DNA of 62,386 bases, from positions 1-62,386 of the forward strand of contig NZ_JACTVI010000050.1 in assembly GCF_014495685.1 (NCBI RefSeq), written 5' to 3'. Source of the DNA: Streptomyces sp. TRM68367. Lineage in GTDB: Bacteria; Actinomycetota; Actinomycetes; Streptomycetales; Streptomycetaceae. The translations under genes and the position numbers were made by a program. This document shows positions 59,746-62,386 of this stretch, in pieces (position 1 is the first letter of the stretch; every line of letters begins with the position of its first letter). The notes below the pieces were generated by a model. It was not told the origin of the DNA. It made no database searches and was given only the letters and a program-made list of their open reading frames with translations.

Positions 59746-60912
59746 CTACGACGGCGCCGGCCCGCCCCGCCGGGCCAGCAGCCACGGCTCCACGACCCCC
59801 AGCCCACGCACCGGCCGCTGCCACATCGGCTGCAACCCGAACCGGTACGCCGGCGGCTCCTCGCCCTCCTTCTCCGCCGTGGCCGCCGCCTCGGCCGCCT
59901 GCGCCTCGGAGGCGGGGGCGTCGCCCGTGCGGACCAGTTCCTCGGCGAACGCGCTGTCGACCAGGACGGTGTCCTTGGGGGCTATGGAGGTGAGTCGGGA
60001 GGCCAGGTTGACGGTCGTACCGAAGACGTCACCCATCCGGGTCGTCACCGTGCCGAAGGCCATGCCGACCCGCAGCTCCGGCATCGTCTCGTCGTGCGCC
60101 ATGGTCTCGATGAGGCGCAGCGCGATCTCGGCGGCCGTACCCGCGTCGTCGGCGGCGTACAGCACCTCGTCGCCGAGCGTCTTGATGAGCCGGCCGCCGC
60201 GCGCGGCCACCAGGTCGGCGGCGGTCGTCTCGAAGGCCTCGACGAGCTCGCCCAGCTCCTCCTCCTCCATACGGCGGGTCAGCCGGGTGAAGCCGACCAG
60301 GTCGGCGAAGGCGACCGCGAGCCTGCGGTCGACCATCTCCTCGTCGTCGGCGGCCTGCACGACCCGGCCGGTGGCGGCGGCCAGCTGGCGCCGCCAGACG
60401 TAGACGAGGAACTCCTCCAGCTCCGGCAGCAGCAGCTCGACGAGGGGATACGTCACCTCGGTGCGGGTCATCCCCGGCTCGGGGGGCTCGGTCAGGCCCT
60501 CCAGGAAGGAGTCGATCTGCCATTCCGCCAGCCGGGCGGTGGTCTGCCCGGTGGACCGGGCCACCTGGACGGCCATGGCCTCGCTCAGCAGGCCCGCCTC
60601 GACGAGACCGGCCAGCCGCCGCAGGGCCAGCACGTCGGCCTCGGTGAGCGCCTTGGCCTGCCCGATGTCGGCGAAACCCATGGCCCGCCAGAAGCGGGTG
60701 GCCAGCTCCAGGGAGACACCCGCGCTGCGGGCCGCCTGGAAGGGGGTGTAGCGCCGCTCCGCGCCCAGGATGAGCCCTTCGAGGCGCAGAGCGAGCGGGT
60801 CCTCGCCGGACTCGGCGGGCTGGGGGTCTCCCCGCTCGAGCGAAGCCGAGGGTGGAGGAGGGTCCAGCCGCCTCTGCGCGTCCGTGCCGGAGCCCGAGTC
60901 GTCGACGGTCAC
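59746..60912 (-). CDS. cya: Class III adenylate cyclase
   Basis: The 388-residue protein has an N-terminal domain with LEGLILGAERRYTPFQAARS. The class III catalytic domain follows (about residues 195-350), containing VAFADLVGFTRLTRRMEEEE, where the first metal-binding Asp lies, IKTLGDEVLYAADDAGTAAE with the second, and GTTVNLASRLTS for transition-state residues. It makes cyclic AMP. There are no membrane helices. The N-terminal PPPPSASLERGDPQ appears to be translated family B repeat. GTG start at 60912 follows GGAAGGGCAGC. In S. coelicolor cya lies next to the biotin ligase gene, from memory. Confidence 0.93.
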   Translation of the reverse strand: MTVDDSGSGTDAQRRLDPPPPSASLERGDPQPAESGEDPLALRLEGLILGAERRYTPFQAARSAGVSLELATRFWRAMGFADIGQAKALTEADVLALRRLAGLVEAGLLSEAMAVQVARSTGQTTARLAEWQIDSFLEGLTEPPEPGMTRTEVTYPLVELLLPELEEFLVYVWRRQLAAATGRVVQAADDEEMVDRRLAVAFADLVGFTRLTRRMEEEELGELVEAFETTAADLVAARGGRLIKTLGDEVLYAADDAGTAAEIALRLIETMAHDETMPELRVGMAFGTVTTRMGDVFGTTVNLASRLTSIAPKDTVLVDSAFAEELVRTGDAPASEAQAAEAAATAEKEGEEPPAYRFGLQPMWQRPVRGLGVVEPWLLARRGGPAPS

Positions 60913-61074
60913 GCGTGCTGCCCTTCCGATCTGTCACGGTCAGGTATCGACCGGCCTCCAACTTTACGTCAGATGTGCGCCAGCTCACTCCGTCCGGTTG
61001 GGCCGACGGCACCGTACCGGCACCGTTGAGTCACCCATGCCCGCACAAGCGCCGGACGGGCTGAGCTGGCACGC

Positions 61075-61968
61075 TCACGCCGGTCGCAAGTGAACGATGT
61101 CCCCCGCCCCCACCGGCTCCTGTACCCCGTCCTCCGTCGCCAGCACCAGCCTCCCGTCGCCGTCGATCGCCACGGCCTCCCCCGTCAACGACCGCTCCCC
61201 CGGCAGCTCGGCCCGCACGACCCGCCCCAACGTCGCGCACCCCGCCGCATACGTCTCCTGCAGCCCGCACGCCACGGGATCACCCCCGGCACCCCGCCAC
61301 CGCCCGTACCAGTCCTCCAGCGCCCGCAGCACCGCCCGCAGCAGCGGATCCCGGTCCGTGCTCACCGCCCCGGCCAGCGCCAGCGACCCGGCCTGCGGGA
61401 CCGGCAGCTCGTCCGCCCGGAGCGTGACGTTGATGCCGACCCCCACCACCACGCCGTCGTCGCCCGCCCGCTCCGCGAGGATCCCGCCGGCCTTGCGTTC
61501 CTCGCCGCCCACGGTCACCAGCAGATCGTTCGGCCACTTCAGCGCCGTATCGACGCCCGCCGCCCGGGACAGTCCCGTCGCCACCGCGACCCCGGTCAGC
61601 AGCGGCAGCCAGCCCCAGCGGGCAACCGGGACCTCGGCCGGGGTCAGCAGCACCGAGAAGAACAGGCCCGAGCGGGCCGGTGCCGTCCACTGCCGGTCGA
61701 GGCGGCCGCGGCCGGCGGTCTGCTCCTCGGCGACGAGGACCGCGCCCTCGGCCGCCCCGCCCCGCGCGGCCTGCTCCACCAGGTCGGAGTTGGTGGAGCC
61801 AGTGCTCTGCACCACCTCCACCTGCGACCACAGGCCCCCCTCGCGCACGAGTGCCCGGCGCAGGGCGGCGGCATTGAGGGGCGGGCGGCCGAGGTCGGAC
61901 CATCGGCTCGACCTCGGCTCACGGGGCCCGTTGGGCGTGTTTCCATCTCCACCTGATGGCGTCTTCAT
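61075..61968 (-). CDS. birA: Biotin--[acetyl-CoA-carboxylase] ligase
   Basis: The 297-residue enzyme attaches biotin to carboxyl-carrier proteins. It has VEVVQSTGSTNSDLVEQAAR, the biotin/ATP loop EEQTAGRGRLDRQW, LKWPNDLLVTVGGEERKAGG and VVGVGINVTL. The N-terminal DNA-binding domain of E. coli BirA is absent, as normal for the monofunctional class. ATG at 61968 is chosen; a second ATG-like start lies a few codons upstream. Confidence 0.95.
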   Translation of the reverse strand: MKTPSGGDGNTPNGPREPRSSRWSDLGRPPLNAAALRRALVREGGLWSQVEVVQSTGSTNSDLVEQAARGGAAEGAVLVAEEQTAGRGRLDRQWTAPARSGLFFSVLLTPAEVPVARWGWLPLLTGVAVATGLSRAAGVDTALKWPNDLLVTVGGEERKAGGILAERAGDDGVVVGVGINVTLRADELPVPQAGSLALAGAVSTDRDPLLRAVLRALEDWYGRWRGAGGDPVACGLQETYAAGCATLGRVVRAELPGERSLTGEAVAIDGDGRLVLATEDGVQEPVGAGDIVHLRPA

Positions 61969-61977
61969 GCAAGCCAC

Positions 61978-62070
61978 CCTAGGTTTGACATCCTCCACCC
62001 CGCAGAGGGAGTGGATTCCAGCCCCGCGGGGCTGAGGTTCACGGGCGCTCGACCACTCACGTGGTGACAC
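61978..62070 (-). mobile_element. Possible tail of an IS200/IS605-type TnpB gene
   Basis: The minus strand encodes SGRAPVNLSPAGLESTPSAG and stops soon after. From memory, NLSPAG-like tails end many actinomycete TnpB proteins. The region also has the GC hairpin CCCCGCGGGG (62021-62030) expected near the element's right end and guide-RNA region. Nothing of the nuclease domain is left here. Confidence 0.4.
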
Positions 62071-62137
62071 CCCTCCGACGTGTCCCGCCGCGCACCTTGG
62101 TCGTACGCACGACGTTGGCCGCCGCGCCGCCGGTTCC

Positions 62138-62305
62138 CTAGTGCCCCGGCAGGCAACGTTCGCCCCGTCGCGACGCCCGGCACGCCCTCTCGCCGCACCG
62201 GCCGAAGCCCAAGTACATCCAGTACGAGGACTTCCGGCCGGCACGCCGAGAGCATGCACCGGACGCCGCTCCTTGACGGGCAAACGTTGCCAGCCGGAGC
62301 ACTAG
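62138..62305. mobile_element. Short element bounded by inverted repeats
   Basis: CTAGTGCCCCGGCAGGCAAC (62138-62157, continuing GTTCGCCCCGTC) is matched in inverted orientation by the complement of 62275-62305, which reads CTAGTGCTCCGGCTGGCAAC then GTTTGCCCGTC. The ends match at most positions. The 106-base interior has a short frame (PKPKYIQYEDFRPARREHAP) ending at a TGA, possibly the last codons of a transposase. I infer an internally deleted insertion sequence or MITE. Confidence 0.6.
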
Positions 62306-62350
62306 TGGTGTGTCGCTGCTTAATTACGGTGTGTCTGGTTGGGAGGTTGG

Positions 62351-62382
62351 TGTCTGGCAGATTCCTTCCCCTTTGCCAGACA
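62351..62382. repeat. Perfect inverted repeat at the right edge
   Basis: TGTCTGGCA (62351-62359) and TGCCAGACA (62374-62382) pair over nine bases with a 14-base loop. A related GTGTCTGG lies nearby at about 62331. It may be an insertion-sequence end or an operator; the window stops here. Confidence 0.5.
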
Positions 62383-62386
62383 GGGC

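Noticed and set aside
1..62386. CRISPR arrays, tRNA or rRNA genes, or a biosynthetic gene cluster
   Set aside because: No regularly spaced repeats, no tRNA cloverleaf or rRNA sequence, and no PKS/NRPS-type genes were recognised by eye.

Overview
The window is high-GC DNA with codon use and gene content typical of Streptomyces. Streptomycete markers include mycothiol conjugate amidase, GTP-dependent PEP carboxykinase, a DUF4307 protein, a SigE-type ECF sigma factor, an LAxTG sortase substrate, and a terminal block of biotin ligase, class III adenylate cyclase, enoyl-CoA hydratase, GGDEF protein and HutH. From memory, that block matches the S. coelicolor cya/cdgE/hutH neighbourhood; no search was run. 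It reads as a chromosomal core segment with several decayed genes.

Region 1 (about 0.5-10.4 kb, minus strand) is a Tad/Flp pilus locus. In transcription order it holds a zinc-ribbon protein, a CpaB-like SAF protein, a TadZ/CpaE-like ATPase, two TadE-like pseudopilins, TadA, TadB, TadC, a decayed response regulator, Flp, a TadG-like protein, a lipoprotein and an OmpA-domain protein. No prepilin peptidase is visible. Region 2 (10.7-16.4 kb) has an APH-type kinase, a SigE-family sigma factor with a downstream membrane protein, an Nramp-like transporter and a secreted M14 carboxypeptidase. Region 3 (16.5-18.5 kb) contains an acidic hypothetical gene and two head-to-head broken genes.

Region 4 (18.5-23 kb) is a divergent D-amino-acid catabolism module: RidA and an IclR regulator leftward, a D-serine-dehydratase-like deaminase and a D-aminoacylase rightward, with a perfect inverted repeat between them. 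Region 5 (23-34 kb) has a secreted serine protease, a methyltransferase, an AlaA-like aminotransferase, PEPCK, a hemolysin-III/PAQR protein, a TetR regulator, a Mut7-C protein and a DUF255 thioredoxin-fold protein. Remnants of a solute-binding protein, an MFS transporter and a kelch protein lie between them.

Region 6 (34-46 kb) has a 1067-residue STAND NTPase with C-terminal repeats, mca, DUF4307, greA, a rearranged DrrA-type ABC exporter operon, threonine deaminase and MarR. Region 7 (44.7-54.5 kb) includes a sigma-like protein, cystathionine gamma-synthase, MsrA, an XRE regulator divergent from a zinc alcohol dehydrogenase, a VOC protein, a lipoprotein L,D-transpeptidase and a small LAATG cell-wall protein. 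Region 8 (54.7-62.4 kb) has hutH, a diguanylate cyclase, an enoyl-CoA hydratase, a secreted Pro/Thr-rich protein, adenylate cyclase and biotin ligase, then insertion-element debris at the right edge.

Themes that stand out are the Tad locus with an inactivated regulator, repeated truncation of transport genes, at least two dispersed hairpin-forming repeat families (one apparently inside the cya reading frame), and two nucleotide second-messenger cyclases within about 5 kb.
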